From positions 21,071,303 through 21,135,302 of the forward strand of contig CM041534.1 of assembly GCA_023238725.1 (NCBI GenBank): a stretch of DNA of 64,000 bases. Reading direction: 5' to 3'. How positions within the stretch are numbered: position 1 is the stretch's first letter; each line of letters starts with the position of its first letter. Positions 12,801 to 25,800 of this stretch are shown here, piece by piece. Position numbers and translations under genes: made by a program. The stretch is from Scortum barcoo. Lineage: Eukaryota; Chordata; Actinopteri; Centrarchiformes; Terapontidae. The notes below the pieces were generated by a model, which was given only the letters and a program-made list of their open reading frames with translations, ran no database searches and had not been told where the DNA came from.

Positions 12801-15250
12801 ACCACCTGTCTAAGAAAATGACTGATGTTGTCTAACAGACTACACAGAGAGCTGGTTTGTGCCAGCATAATGTGGTAGTGGATATTACTGCTTGGAGGTT
12901 TATGACTTTTGCTGATTTAGATTGTGGTTATTTTTAGGAAGATGTGCCTTCAGATGTTTGAATTTTCTTTCATTTTGAGGAAATCTGATAAATTTCCCTT
13001 GTCACCGCAAAAGAGAAGTCAGATCAAAGGCTTGATTTTAAGTTGAAAATCTCACACTTTAAATTGAAATGATGTTTCGACATGTTGCATAATGATGCCA
13101 AAAGGAATGAAGGGTCAGATGGCTTGAGGGCATTAAACAAAGTTGTAATTAACACATTAGAGATCTTGTATCCTACAACTTTTACTGTTGCAATTAAAAA
13201 TGTACATCAGGGATTGATTAACACATAAGACACAATCAGCCATCTGTTCTCTCCTGCATGCTCAGCTCAGGGCATTTATATATGCAGTGTTCATGGTTTA
13301 GTTTGTGTGCATATTTGGAAACATCTTGCATCCCAAAATCAAGGCAGAACTCCTGCAGACTTCTGTTATTTATGCACCTGCCATTTTTTTTTGTTTCCCC
13401 AGCCTCGCTCACAGATCCAGCCAGTCCCTCCATAACAGATCATATTGTGAGAGAAAGTCTATCTCCAGAATTCCCTTTACAAGATGTTACCACCCTCCAT
13501 CTCTGGAGTACCAGGGGTAAGAACATTTTTAACTTGTCTGGTTCAGCTTGTTTTTCTGTGCCGAGGACTCCTCTTGGTGCCTCTCAGCTCTCTGCAGCTT
13601 GAAACATTTTCGGTGCAAGCAGCCGAACAGCACAGGAAGTCAGTAAGGAAAATGATAGCATCAGTCGTCTCAGCAAATTCCCCCACAACAACATGTGTTT
13701 ACATTCAAGTGACAGAATCATGACCCTTGTCTGTCTGAAGCGAAATTGGAGAGAAAGCTGGGTGCTCTTCTTTGATTTCTGACTCATCCTCCATATACCC
13801 ATAAATATTTGTCATTATTCCTTATGATACTGAGATTATCCTCACATCTTTTGCAGTATATAAATTATTTAAAAAGAGATGAATAATTTGTGTAAGCTAT
13901 GCAAATATTGTCTTTAACTGTTGAAAATGTATTTTAAAAAAGTTTTTGGACATTATTCATGTTAGCCAACAGTTGCGAGACACAGAAGGCCTTTTTTTTA
14001 AATGTCTCACACGCATCCCAGCAGCAAACTGGCATAACTTTTTTTCCCAGGAGGAGTTAAAGATTGTGGCTGAGCAAGTTGTCTACACGGATCAAACGGC
14101 TCCTCAACAGGAAGAAGACTGCACCATAATCTCAAACGCTGGCTGGAAGATGTAATTGCACACCTCAAATCCAAACAGCTAGTGTGTGTATTACTACTTA
14201 AGGCTCAACAACAACATTTTGCAAGCTATGGCAACCTTCTGTTCCATTTTCAAAATTAAACATTGTAGTAACCCTTGACTTGTCTTTTATTTTTATCCCT
14301 CATTTACAGTATGTATAGCTGTGAGAACAGTTTGAACCTTCACTTCTCTTAGACCTTGATTCACCCCCGCTGTTCACATGACCCAAAAGCTCTTTCGGTG
14401 TCTGTGTTTGGACGTAATCTTCGAAACGTGTGTGTCAACAACATAATCTGCCTTTCAGAGCGGGACGTGCTGGAGGAGCTGTGCCCCCCCTCCCGAGTCA
14501 GTCACCGCTGCTGGTAATGAAGCTGCGTTTGTTTATAGCTCGTTTCACATCATCTCGCTGGTCAGATAAGAGCTCATAGTGTGTGTATGTGTGTGTGTTT
14601 CCTGTACTGTTGCTCTAATATTGTGTGAAAGTGTAAAGCGTTTATCCCCCTTCAGCAGTAGTCTGAAGAAATACCTTTGCTTACACTATATGTGAAGTAC
14701 ATTTATTTACACAGACAGCCACTGTACAACAACAACCGAACAGACTTCAACTTTCATGTAAACTGTTTTCTCATTACTTGCATTACTTACTATTTGTTTA
14801 TCCAGGTCCGCTCAGACTTAGCTCATGTGGGGTGGAGTGGAGCCTGGAGTAGTGACTGAAGATAGTGATACTCTGCTCTGATTGGTTGTTTTTGACCCTG
14901 GCATGGTGGATTCTTGTCAAATGACCTTTAGAAGCAGTAGGAGGATCTGGAGAAGGCGTTTTCTTTCAGATTATCTGTATGTACTGTCAGGGCTTAGTGA
15001 CATATGACAGTCATTATTAAATAAGTTCCCTACTTCTGCTTTAGGTAACACAGAACTGCAGCTGCAAATAAGGAATCAATTACAGTTAAGAGGACAAGTG
15101 CAGGGAAGGAGTAAATCATTTATCAAGAGGAAATTAGGTTATTTTTTTATATACCTGGAAATGATAAAATATACGGATGAAGGAATAGTGTAGTAGAAAG
15201 TTTTGTAGACTGTTTGTTTGATTTTTGTTTTCACGCCACAGTGTTCATAC
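9825..15250. other. Gene-free stretch with a candidate conserved block
   Basis: No exon recognised. Segment 11,100-11,580 has low simple-repeat content and several homeodomain-like words (TAATGAAATTTTAATTTG, AATAATCATGGGATCC, TCAAGTCAATGACTGC). It resembles vertebrate conserved non-coding sequence in texture; this cannot be shown without alignment. Confidence 0.45.
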
Positions 15251-15338
15251 CTCTCTCTCTCTCTCTCTCTATCTATCTATATCTATATCTATATATATAT
15301 ATCTATATCTATATCTATATCTATATATATCTATATAT
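15251..15338 (+). repeat. Compound (CT)n(ATCTAT)n(TA)n microsatellite
   Basis: (CT) runs to 15,270, then ATCT/ATATCT units alternate with TATATA to 15,338. An open frame of Tyr/Ile/Leu repeats across it is an artefact. Confidence 0.95.
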
Positions 15339-15589
15339 GAGTTATTCAACAGATAGTTGGACAGCGATTCAGCATTTTACATGTACAAATGCAGTAGTAG
15401 TAAGAACAAAATCTCAGGCTGTCAAAAGAAAAAAAAACCAAACACAGGAAGGTACAAAATTTACTCAGTGTTTTCACTAAGTTACATAAGTATGAATGTA
15501 CTCAACTCAGATGGGTGAATACAATGGTAAAGAATGATTATCACAATTAACTCAAGATTGAAAACAAACTTTGGCCAACAACTTTTAGA

Positions 15590-15815
15590 AATTAGAAATT
15601 ACACAACTTTATTAATCCAGAAGGAAATTATTTTTTCACTCTGGTATGTTACATTTTACATACACAGGTCTGAATACACACACACACACATGCAACTAAC
15701 GGAGAGATGACAGAGCGAGAGGGGGCTGCACCCTCAGCGCGCGCCTCAGCGGGTTTGGGGTTCAACTGCCTTGCTCAAGGGCACCTCGGCAGTGCTCAGG
15801 AGGTGAACTGTCTCT
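15590..15815. repeat. LINE/SINE-type 3' tail relic (Rex3/RTE-like)
   Basis: ACAACTTTATTAATCCAGAAGGAAATTA (15,604 onwards) resembles the 'actttattgatccc...gggaaatt' tail shared by many fish retroelements. Downstream, GCCTTGCTCAAGGGCACCTCGGCAGTGCTC (15,768-15,797) is a second block usual in such repeats. A short CA run lies between them. Confidence 0.5.
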
Positions 15816-16599
15816 TACCATCATCTTATCCATTTTCTTTCCTCAAGAAGGGAACTCACTTCACAGAGCTCCCAACATGACTTTAGATTATTATTGGTTT
15901 ATTATTAATTACTAATCTTTTTAATGATGAACATAACCACCAACATAACCTTTTTTTGAAAAACCCAAACTGAATGATGGCCTCTTTAGTATTTACAAAA
16001 CTAAACACATTAAAAGTACAAAGACTTTTCTTTTTCATGCTAATATATTTCTGACATATCGTCGCCAAAGCAAATTACAGGATTGGTTTTGTGCAGGATT
16101 AAGGTGGACGTACAGGTGGACTCTTGCCACAGCTATGACCATGAATCTCCACCAGCAGATGGAGCTTTCCAGGTGAGCAGCTGCAGACAGAGCAATAGAC
16201 TCCAGATGGAGGACGCTGTATGTGTCCTTCCTCGGGGTCACCCCACACGACCCCTGCTCCGTCACTGTTTTTCTGCCTCATTAGAAACCCCTCTCCTGCT
16301 CTTCCTCCATCATCTCACCTCACAGGCTGCTCGACAGATGGCAGCGGCGGCGGCGACTCCGACTCCGACAGCTACAGTGCATTTCCACGCATGGAGAGAG
16401 CCACTGTATGTTTCTGTACCCTGTATTATAATTTCAGGAGATAATAGAGTAGATCAGGATCAGGATGATGCCCCAATGAAACCCAAAGAACATGTCCAGA
16501 GTGTAACACTGCCGCCGCCAGCAGTCAGAGCTGTTTTGGTGGCATGAGGGGACACAATATAAGATACACACAAGCAGGTGGTTTTAAGGTCGGGGCTGA
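15816..16599. other. Gene-free stretch with a GC-rich open frame
   Basis: Bases 16,083-16,547 are open on + for 154 codons. The stretch includes a (GCG)-rich run at 16,339-16,353 and CCGACTCCGACAG. Splice-like words occur (CCAGGTGAGC at 16,168). The peptide has no domain I know. I do not call a gene. Confidence 0.4.
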
Positions 16600-17385
16600 T
16601 GGCTGTGCATTACTATGCTTTAGTTGCAGTAGATATATATGCCGATGACACACAGCTTCCCGTCTCAGTATTTACTGATGATTTCCAACCCATAAAATAC
16701 TAAAATCACTGAATGGATGGCAGCAAACTTCCTTCAGCTGAACAAGGAGAAAACTGAGATTTTGGTTGTGGGTGCCAAAGCCCAGAAACCCAGATCAATG
16801 AAAACAGGTGACCAAATTAAAAACCGAGGAGTAACCATGGATAGTGAACTTTAATTATCACATTAACAACATCACCGAGGTTGCCTTTTTCCAACTCAAA
16901 TGTTTTGGTAGTCAAAGGCTTTTATTTTGCAGAATGGCTCAGAGAAACTCATGCATTCATGTGTCCTGAGCAGGCTAGATTACTGCCATTTTCTGTCTGT
17001 TGGTTTTCCAAACAGAGCAATCCAGATTACCATTCATCCAGAACTCAGCTGCATGAGCTCTGACCAGGACAAAAAGATCAGCCCACATAATTTTCAAAGT
17101 CTGGTGAAATGGCATTCAGCATCCATGTACCTAAAGAAAGGGCCGATTTCCACACTGATCTCAGACTTACTCAGACACTGTGGTCTTTTTAAAACCAAAA
17201 TAAAGACCTTTCTTCAGTCAGTGAACACATCTTATTTGTAAAGTATGTTTGTATGTGCATATGTATATATGTTTCATGTATGTGTATGCATGGATGGCTC
17301 TGTCTGATTGCACATTTTTGCTGTTTTCCTTTGTTTTTCTGCTTTTATATGGTATGATGCTACACAAACTTGAACTGAACTGGAT
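16600..17385 (+). pseudogene. L2/Rex-like non-LTR retrotransposon, reverse transcriptase relic
   Basis: This is a decayed 3' portion of a LINE pol gene of the Jockey/L2/CR1 group. In one frame, about 16,625-16,665 gives VDIYADDTQLPVSV with the RT catalytic YADD box. After a shift, 16,710-16,850 gives EWMAANFLQLNKEKTEILVVGA and IKNRGVTMDSEL. Then 16,856-16,890 gives NNITEVAFFQL, and 16,930-17,040 gives SEKLMHSCVLSRLDYC and FPNRAIQ. The last block (17,160-17,235) gives RHCGLFKTKIKTFLQS, the usual pol C-terminus. The likely 3' tail is ACAAACTTGAACTGAACTG (about 17,364-17,382). At least four frameshifts and several stops show it is inactive. The copy is 5'-truncated, as most LINE copies are. Confidence 0.8.
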
Positions 17386-19785
17386 ATAGAAACTGTATAT
17401 AGTTCTTTTGGGGTCAGAACAATGAGGTCCTTGAGAGAGGTCGTATTCTGTTATCATCCATTTTATTCCTTATTTTGTCTGTTGTTAATGGTCGGTGAAT
17501 TTCCATCTATTCTCTCGGTGTTCATTTGCTGTGATATATTGGAGAGAAAGTAGAAATAATTTACAACCGTTGTCCCACAGTGCAGGTGGACCTGGGATTG
17601 GTTAATTGGAAAATGAACAGGGGAAATGAAACAGGGTGAAAATCAAAGGATCTGTCTGTGCCTGTCAGCACCCAGACTGAGTTATTACCCCGGAGCTACA
17701 CACTCAAACCTGGACTCCACTGTAGAGGCCTAAAAATTAAACCTATCCATCCAACTGTGTGAATACAATTGGCATTTCATAAATACAACTGATGGCGTGA
17801 CTCAAAGTCCAAGCTTATTAAAAAACTGTGCTGCATCGATGGATTTATCGCCAAAAGACTTAAGTGTTGCTGTTTGAAGTTGCCAAGTTTCACAAAAGCA
17901 GAATAATAAGTCCTCCTAAAATTGACTTAAACAGTGTTTCCTGTATTTAAATTTTAGATTAACTTCCAATGTCCTCCTGCTCAAGTGAAGATAAGATTCC
18001 TCCAGCTTTTTTCCTTTGGCTAATTTTGCATTGACATCAGAACACTCCTTTTTTTTCAACAGTTTGTTTTTCTTACAAAATCAATTTAACAAAATGCCAC
18101 ACCTTGCATATGCATTATTATATATTGACTTTACATCAGAAGTTTTTTTAAAACTCAAGTTTACCTTAAAATACCTGATCAATCACAAACACATGAAACA
18201 CCTAGTCAAGCAGTTCAATTTTGAATTCTGCAGCTTCACACACATTTTGGTCAGTACTCAAAACACACTATGGTTTGATGTCCAGCGGTGAAAAGTGTAT
18301 AAACCAATAACATTTAGCACTTCTGCCACTTCCATGTTGAATTAGTTTCCTATGTGGTAAAATTCATCATGCTCAGAATCAAACTGATGTCTATTTACTT
18401 CCTCTTTTTATTAGATATTCAGTCACCAGCAGTTGGTTGTAGTTGGATTTTCCCTACTGGCTCAGCTCCATTTAAAAATTACTTTTTAACGAACATGGTT
18501 ACATCCATCGCTCAGATCTTTGACCAAACAAAATATTGACAAGCATCTTCAATGTGTTGTTCAAATTCCTTGTGGGAGCATCATCTGTAGGTGCGCTTTT
18601 ATTATCCGTTTTTAAAATGTTTTGTTTTATTGTTTTAGCTGTTAATTTAGTTTATTACTGCAACAGGTTCACTGCTAACCAAGCCCGTCTGAGAAATATG
18701 TTGCTAATATGACAATGCGTGTGCTTTCATAACTCGTTTATTCCACTTATTTCCTGCCTGATGTTCTTTACTTTGCATCTCAGGCATCAATTATCAGTCA
18801 TTTTAAGACATTTAAGGATGCAGAACTGCTGCCTTACATCATCATGATTTTACTTAATAGTGTACTTCTGCAGGCCACACTTATGTTAACCGTTTTTGTG
18901 CCTCTTGAGTTAAAACTTGACTCAAACCTGGGGGAGTCAAACTTATTTGGAAGATGCAGGCCTGTGATTTAAGGTGCAGGTTTTACCAGCTTATCAGCGC
19001 TCACAGATAGATAGCATTTGTCTTGCAGGGGTTAGGGTGAAAGGCCCTGCAGTCCTCCGGAGCAGCATGCCAGGACTTGTAATAAAACACGTCAGATTCA
19101 ATCACCACAGGTGCGCTGCAGCTGTAGGACACCTTGTTTTGTCTTTTCCACCTTCTATTGAGTTATCGATTCCCGTCTCCTCCCTAGCAGCACCTTGTGA
19201 CGCTTATCAACCCTGTGGATTGTCTCGCGTTGAAATGGGAAGATGCTGGATCCCTCAAAGGGCTTCACTTCCCTTCCTCTAAGTGTTGTTGAAGAACAGA
19301 GGGATGGGATGGAGGGAAAAGAGAAGCAAACGGAGGCACTGAAGCATACAAGCGGTCTGAAAATTTGATGCTGGTAGAAAATGCCAAATTATCCCAGTGC
19401 GTGACATACGAAAATGAAATATTTAGCAAAGTTACTCATGTCTGACAAATTATCTACAGTTAAAGTGAGTGTACAGCAAGCTTCTCCAATATGCAATGTG
19501 AGAAGAATCAACATCAAATTCTGCTCTCCAAACAAATCCTCAACACCAAAGCAACTAGAAAATTACCTCCTCAGACATGGCCTCAATCTCATGCCCATTC
19601 ATACTGCCTGAGCAGGGGCAGGAGGGTTCACTGTGAACTATTAAAGCTAAAAATAAGTGCATTGATGGGACTGTAAGGCAGTTTGGATAAACCTCCAACC
19701 CAGTGGTTTACATTTCTTTTGATGTTAAGTCATGGTAGAGCCTTGAACGGGGCAGATGGTGCAGGCAGACCTGGTGAAAACTTTT
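17386..19785. other. Gene-free stretch
   Basis: No coding, RNA or named repeat signal recognised. The first 400 bp may be the LINE's flank. Confidence 0.5.
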
Positions 19786-19835
19786 CTTAGATAGATAGAT
19801 ATACTTTATTAATCCCAAGCTGGGAAATTACTTGA
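19786..19835 (+). repeat. Rex3/RTE-like 3' tail fragment with GATA repeat
   Basis: AGATAGATAGATA followed by TACTTTATTAATCCCAAGCTGGGAAATTAC is the junction of a tetranucleotide tail and the conserved 3' end of fish retroelements. It is a 50-bp remnant and may be the end of a severely 5'-truncated insertion. Confidence 0.55.
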
Positions 19836-22800
19836 GAACCAATACAGAACCAGTACCCAATTTAATTATCTGGAATATATCCACTGAGTGTAAATCAACA
19901 TTGATTAGGTTTTATGGGTTCGATAATGACTCGCACTTTATCACTTTATAAAGTGCATTTACACAAGCCCACAGTTGCCACCCTGCTTCATCCCAGAGGT
20001 GTTGGATGAGATTGATGTCAGGACTCTTGTGCATAACAGTGAAGTTCTTCTGCATTGAGAAAACCATTTATTTATGGATCTGACTATGAGGACTTTGTCA
20101 CGTTGAAACAGGAAGGACCTTCTCCCAACCACGTTTTTTACAGACAAATATTAAATACATTTTCTTTCCAGCTCTTACGCCGCTCTGTCTCATATTTGAT
20201 GCTCAAAATCTCACAGCAACACTTTGCATTGATTCATGCCTGCAAACCGTGAATGCATTCCCACTGATGAGAGCGTCCTCCAAAGGGGATCTTCAAAGGC
20301 CTGTCTCTGCCTGAAGAGCCGCCTCTTGTAATTCACCTGCACAAACTGCATTCTGCTCCTCTGAGAGCTCTGTGCTTCCAAATAGACATGTTTGCCTCAG
20401 TGCATCCTCACTGGTAATCAGGGATGTGAAAAGGTACAAAGAAAGGCAGAGAGAATTGTGATCATCTGCTAAAATCGAAAGGAAGTTTTGTGTATTTTTT
20501 TTTTTTAACAAGGCAACAGATTTGTTCAAAACATTACAGATTTTATCATTGCTGTGAATCCAAATATGTCTATGATTATTTTAGTCCTCAAATTTGGCAC
20601 CATATGGAGCAACACATTCATTGTTTCATTTTTCACTTTTAGGTAGTGGAAACAATTGTTTTAAAAAAAATCAGCATCAGGTACAAATGAATGTAGAAAA
20701 AAAAATACAAGTTAAGCTACAAGCTATGCTACAACCTCAAATACACTCCACATTACATTTGACAGACACAGGAAGTCAAAGAAAGTAGCACTCAGGTTCC
20801 TCTCTGACTCGGCTGGTGTGTTTGATGTGCTTATTGCAATCCACCTCTCAAGTATTTGGAAGGACCAGTTTTTTGCCACTGGGAAAAGCCATCATGTAGA
20901 ACAGCCGCTCGGGGCTCCGGCTGATCGAATTATTACCTGCCTGATCTGGCCTGCCTGCCGCTTTGTAGTTTACCAGCTAAACGAGGCGAACAAATCCCTG
21001 GGAGACAAACTCCATCCCCAGAGAGCTCTGTCAAGACATCATTTTATCATAAAGAGGCTTATTAAGAGAATGAAACACCAGAATGGCACATGTTGGTAAA
21101 TTCAGTGTATCTGCATTTGGTTAGGTAACCAAACATTGTGTGGAGGTCCTTTATTTTGGCCTGACAATAGACTGAAATGTCATTTTCATTTATTCATTCA
21201 CTCTGACATTGTTCATTGTGTGTTCAAACGGAGGTCATATTGACCTAACAATGAGTGGTGAGTGGCACAAACACCTAAAATAGATTTGACTCCACCACGG
21301 ACCACTGTTTTTCACATTAATCAAAGAAATTTGCCAATTTCAAAAATGTTATTTCTCTGAATTATACTTGACAAACTTAATTCAGGCTTATCATTTTTTT
21401 CTAATTATCCACCAAGAAAGTTGAAATAAGTGTTGTTATCATCCACTACTTTCATGATACTGTGGTTTACGATGCGAGAATCTACAAAGTGGTGAAAAAA
21501 CTTGTACTTCTTGTGTGACAGATCCATTGGTTCAAAGGACTCGTTTCCTTTCCTTGTCCTTCTTCAGGTTAGTGTCCTTGTCGTGGTGTTTACTGCTGAG
21601 TGAGTCTGTTTACTTTCACAATCTGTTCAATTAAAATCTGCAGAGCCATTGAAAGTTCAATCAAACTGATTCTTTGCCCAACACGGGATTTTGTGGTGCT
21701 TTGAATCTTTGCTGAGAGAATTAAAATTAAACTGAATTACTGATGGATGAAATTGTTATATGTCTATATCTTTTTACAGAAATTGAACATAGTATGGTTG
21801 CCTTATAGAGGTTTTCACAAAACACGAGAACACACTTTAATAAGCGATTTTCATAAAAAAACATGTTTCCTCCCAACCCACCACAGTGCATTGAAGTGGG
21901 TCGTTTTCTTATGGCTGCTGATCAGACTCATTTATCGTTTCGCTGCTCGGTTTGCTTGCTTGATTTTAGGCATCTTGTCCAGCTCAGCTGTGCAGTCGCG
22001 ATGAATGGTGATGTGATTGAAGCGAGAGATTTCGTGGGTGCAGCAGGTAAGTTGGATGCATCTGTGTGCAATTGACAACACCTGTGTTTTCACCGGTCAA
22101 GGCAATGATAGCACAGGCAGGAAAATGTGGTGTAAATAACAGTGGTTCTCAAAAGACAATCGGAAATCCTGTCATCACAAAGTGTGTGTGTGTCGGTACA
22201 CCGAGATACCTGACAAAAATATGCAGCTTGTGGTTCACCGCTCTGCCACAGCCCGAAATAAGTTTTGTCAGTCCTCAGATGTTTTTAGCAGCTATCTCAC
22301 GAGCTTGTTTCCAACATATCGCTGGAATTTTTGGTACGCCTGTGAAGAGCCTGTATACAACACTGCCAATCAGCTGGCGAATTCTGTTCTATTCTGCCAT
22401 GAATAGTCTCATTTCACATACTGAAAGGAAAGTAAATCATCGGGCAAGCAGCTGTTGAGTTTGTTTTTTTTTTCCCCCTTACTCACTAGGTTTTGTACTG
22501 AGAGGCTGCCTCTGTAAAGTTTTGCTCCCGTAAGCCTCTTTCGCTCTATATTTAGAGGTCCTTCTTACCTTCAGACAAGCTTTTCTTCCACTAAACTGAA
22601 CGCTGTTTCACATTTTTTCATTTTCATCATTTTGTCCTCCAAATTAACCAAGATTTTTTTTTTTTTTTGTCATTGCCCTCCAGAGAAACAGCGTATTGTT
22701 GGCGGGGCAGCACCATTCTTCAGCAACTTCCAAAACTGCTAAAAATCACAGTCAGAAAAATAAGTCTGTGTTATCTGACAACACCATGGCAAGGAATTCA

Positions 22801-25800
22801 AGGCCAATCTGACTGGAAGCGTTCACTGTTTAAATAACGATTGCCATGGACTGCTTTATTGGTTGCCTGTGTTGCCTTGCATTGGCAGTCAATGACACGA
22901 ACAGGGAGACAAAAATTCCCTTGTTGAAACTAATATTTGATTGGCAGGATTGTCTTTTTTTTTTTTGTTTTTTTCCCAGTCTACAGCTCAGACTGACAAG
23001 CTCACATGACGTGAAAGCAGCACGTGGATGTCCTACTGATGGACAACTTGACAGCAGTGCACAAGATCCAAAGGGGAGATTTATTCATTAGCATAATCCA
23101 CCTGGGAGAGTGTGAGGCCTGGGCCCAGAGTAAATATATCAGCGATTCTCTGCGGCCCTGTAGTGAAATCACCGTCCCCTGATATCTTTGAGTAATTTGA
23201 TACAGCTCACATCGACATCTGGTGTTTATACTGAAATGTGCACCTGGCGTCTTCTGTCACACAGGCCACATAAACAGTTTGAAACACAGCTGACGAATCG
23301 TTCAAGGTATCAAGCCTGTGAATGACTGAGCCAAAGATGTAGTCTGTTTCCTTTGCTGCTGTTGTCATTGTCCCTGGGTGAGTTTACAGAGATTACAACT
23401 TTTGCATGTTGGACAGTGTCTGTCTTGCATTGCAGAAACTACATGACTTTGAAGAGGAAGCAGCTGGATTGATTGGAAAGTAATGATATACTCATGCCAT
23501 GTCGACAGAATGGAAAAACTTGTTCATACATTACCAAGAAGGTTGTCCTCACTAGCAGCCTCATAATCACACCTGGTAAATGATGATGAAGCATGGCGTG
23601 GGCTCACAAGCATTTAAAACAGGGACATTTCAAAGAGAAAACAGTTCACACCAATTGAATAATCATAATTAGTGTTGTATGTTCTGAGGTGAAGCCATAC
23701 AATTCAGTTTTCTTGTGTCTTTCTTGGCCCTACTTAACAATAGCAAACCGCCTTAACAGCGTTGACCTTTGAGGTCGTGTGGTTTGACTAAGCCTCTGTT
23801 TGCAGAGTATAAACTGCTCGACAAGACGAACAGTGTACAGATGTTTAGGGGGCAGGATGGAGGTGCTTTCAACATCAGATCTTCAAACGTTAAGTGATCA
23901 TAGTGAGTCACCATTTGACATTGAAGTTGGAGTAAACGGCCAACAACAGAGAGGCTACTGTGACTGACTGGTGCTTTCATTCTCTTCATTACGCCGATCA
24001 CTTCTGCTTGGCACCCGTGCACTGAAATATGCTTGATAAACTATTACATTAATTTTACAAAAATTAATACCAGGACCAAGTATGTAAATAAACAAATGCG
24101 TAACAGGCTATTATCAATATATTTAGTCATTGTAAAATTCATTACTGAAAACTACAATAAACATATTTCTGGTAAGGACTGATATTTTGTGCTTACTGGC
24201 TTTGAGCTTGGACAGTGTGGCGGTAATTACAGCGGGGAAAATGGGAAGGAGATGGAAGAACCTCACAATAGATGAACACAAAGAGAAAATCTGAGAGAAA
24301 TTATCTTCCCAATTGAATTTTTTGCTTTATTAAATTATTTAGCCGTTTTGATGACTGACCGTAATTACTAATGTGCATCATGTGAAATCAAATTATAGAC
24401 CCTCCCTTGATGAAAAATGCCATCTGGCAAAGGGCTTTAATCTGGGCAATCCGACTGGTTGCAGCCTTTGGATCCAAAGCCTGTGATCCCTCCCACCTCC
24501 TCTGCTTGGAAACATCTGGCTGTGGATCTGTTGGAAGGAATTTGATAAGCTAAAACAGCTGGGGTTTTTTTACTTCCTCTAAACAATCCTAAATCAACAG
24601 CAGACAAAGCAGAGAAGGTACTGACCATTTTGTATGACCCGATTCTGTCCAAAAAAAATCAACCAAATTTCCAAATCCTTGGCAGCTTCATCTGTTGTTG
24701 CGCTAACTTTTGAGTGATGTGTTCAATTTCCACCAACTTTTTTGTTGCAGGTCAAAGAGAGGGGGGAAAAAAGGGAATTTAAACTGCTTTGAACATTTCT
24801 CACCACTAGCAAGCAGTGCAGACTCGCAATACGATCGGTTTATCACATTATTATGCAAAATGTTTTGGCAAACTTTTTGCAAGACACGGAGCTATGTGAG
24901 CGTCCCATTGGAGCTGTTTACTGTTCAAATGATGAGCGTAAATTTAGCATTCACTCCCCATTTCACTCCTGGGCGAAATATCTGGATCTTGAAGTGCTAG
25001 CTGTTCAACTGTCTTCTCCAGTCACTGTTGGTGAGAGTGCGTAAAGTCCCACTTAATGAAGCATTGAGGGATAATGCAATTTAAAAACACAAGATAATTA
25101 GGGTTTCCAAAATATCACCTATTTTATTCTGTGAAGCGACCGATAACTTTTGGATGGTGGGTAGATAAATTACCCAGATGGAAAGATGATTTGATCCAGG
25201 CGGTGGGTCTTTGCTTGGCTTGCCAAATGTTGTTATCCATAAGAGATACAGCAGGGGAAGCTAAATATGGTACCTGCTACCACAGCAGCACAGATGCAGA
25301 GGGAAGAAAGGCAGACTAAATAATAGACATTCAGCTGTACACTGAGAGACTACTGTGTGATTGCTGTTGGAAGAACATAGACTCAATGTTCCTCCATGCA
25401 GTCATCTCGTTCAGGGAAGATTTCATTATTTACTCAAGTTTTATCAGCAGCTGGGTTCGTTGTCTGACCCTCGTTGAGGTTGACAGAGTCAGTTTGCTCT
25501 CCTAAAATTCTTCTGTCTCTTTGAAATATCAGATTAGTTAACATACGCAAAGAAACAGCAGGTTTTACCAAATGGGTACTGAGCCATAGCCAAACTTGTG
25601 CTCCAAATCCACAAAGACCCATTTATGGAAATCAGCGTTGTCTCTCCGTTGTTCATTGAAAGAAATAGCATTTTGGTAATTTGAGATGGACTAGATATCT
25701 ATGTTGCATGAAATAATTTGGCACTACTAAATGTATATTCCATAAACAAACTGTAGTATAATTGCATGCTAATTTGTATCGTGTTGCCTATTCCCAAAAT

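Noticed and set aside
16083..16547. 154-codon GC-rich + frame
   Set aside because: No domain, and Ala/Thr/Pro stretch comes from GCG and ACTCCG repeats; splice-like words alone are weak.
22139..22152. CAGTGGTTCTCAAA, like a hAT terminal repeat
   Set aside because: No matching inverted end or 8-bp target duplication was found nearby; a single 14-mer is not enough.
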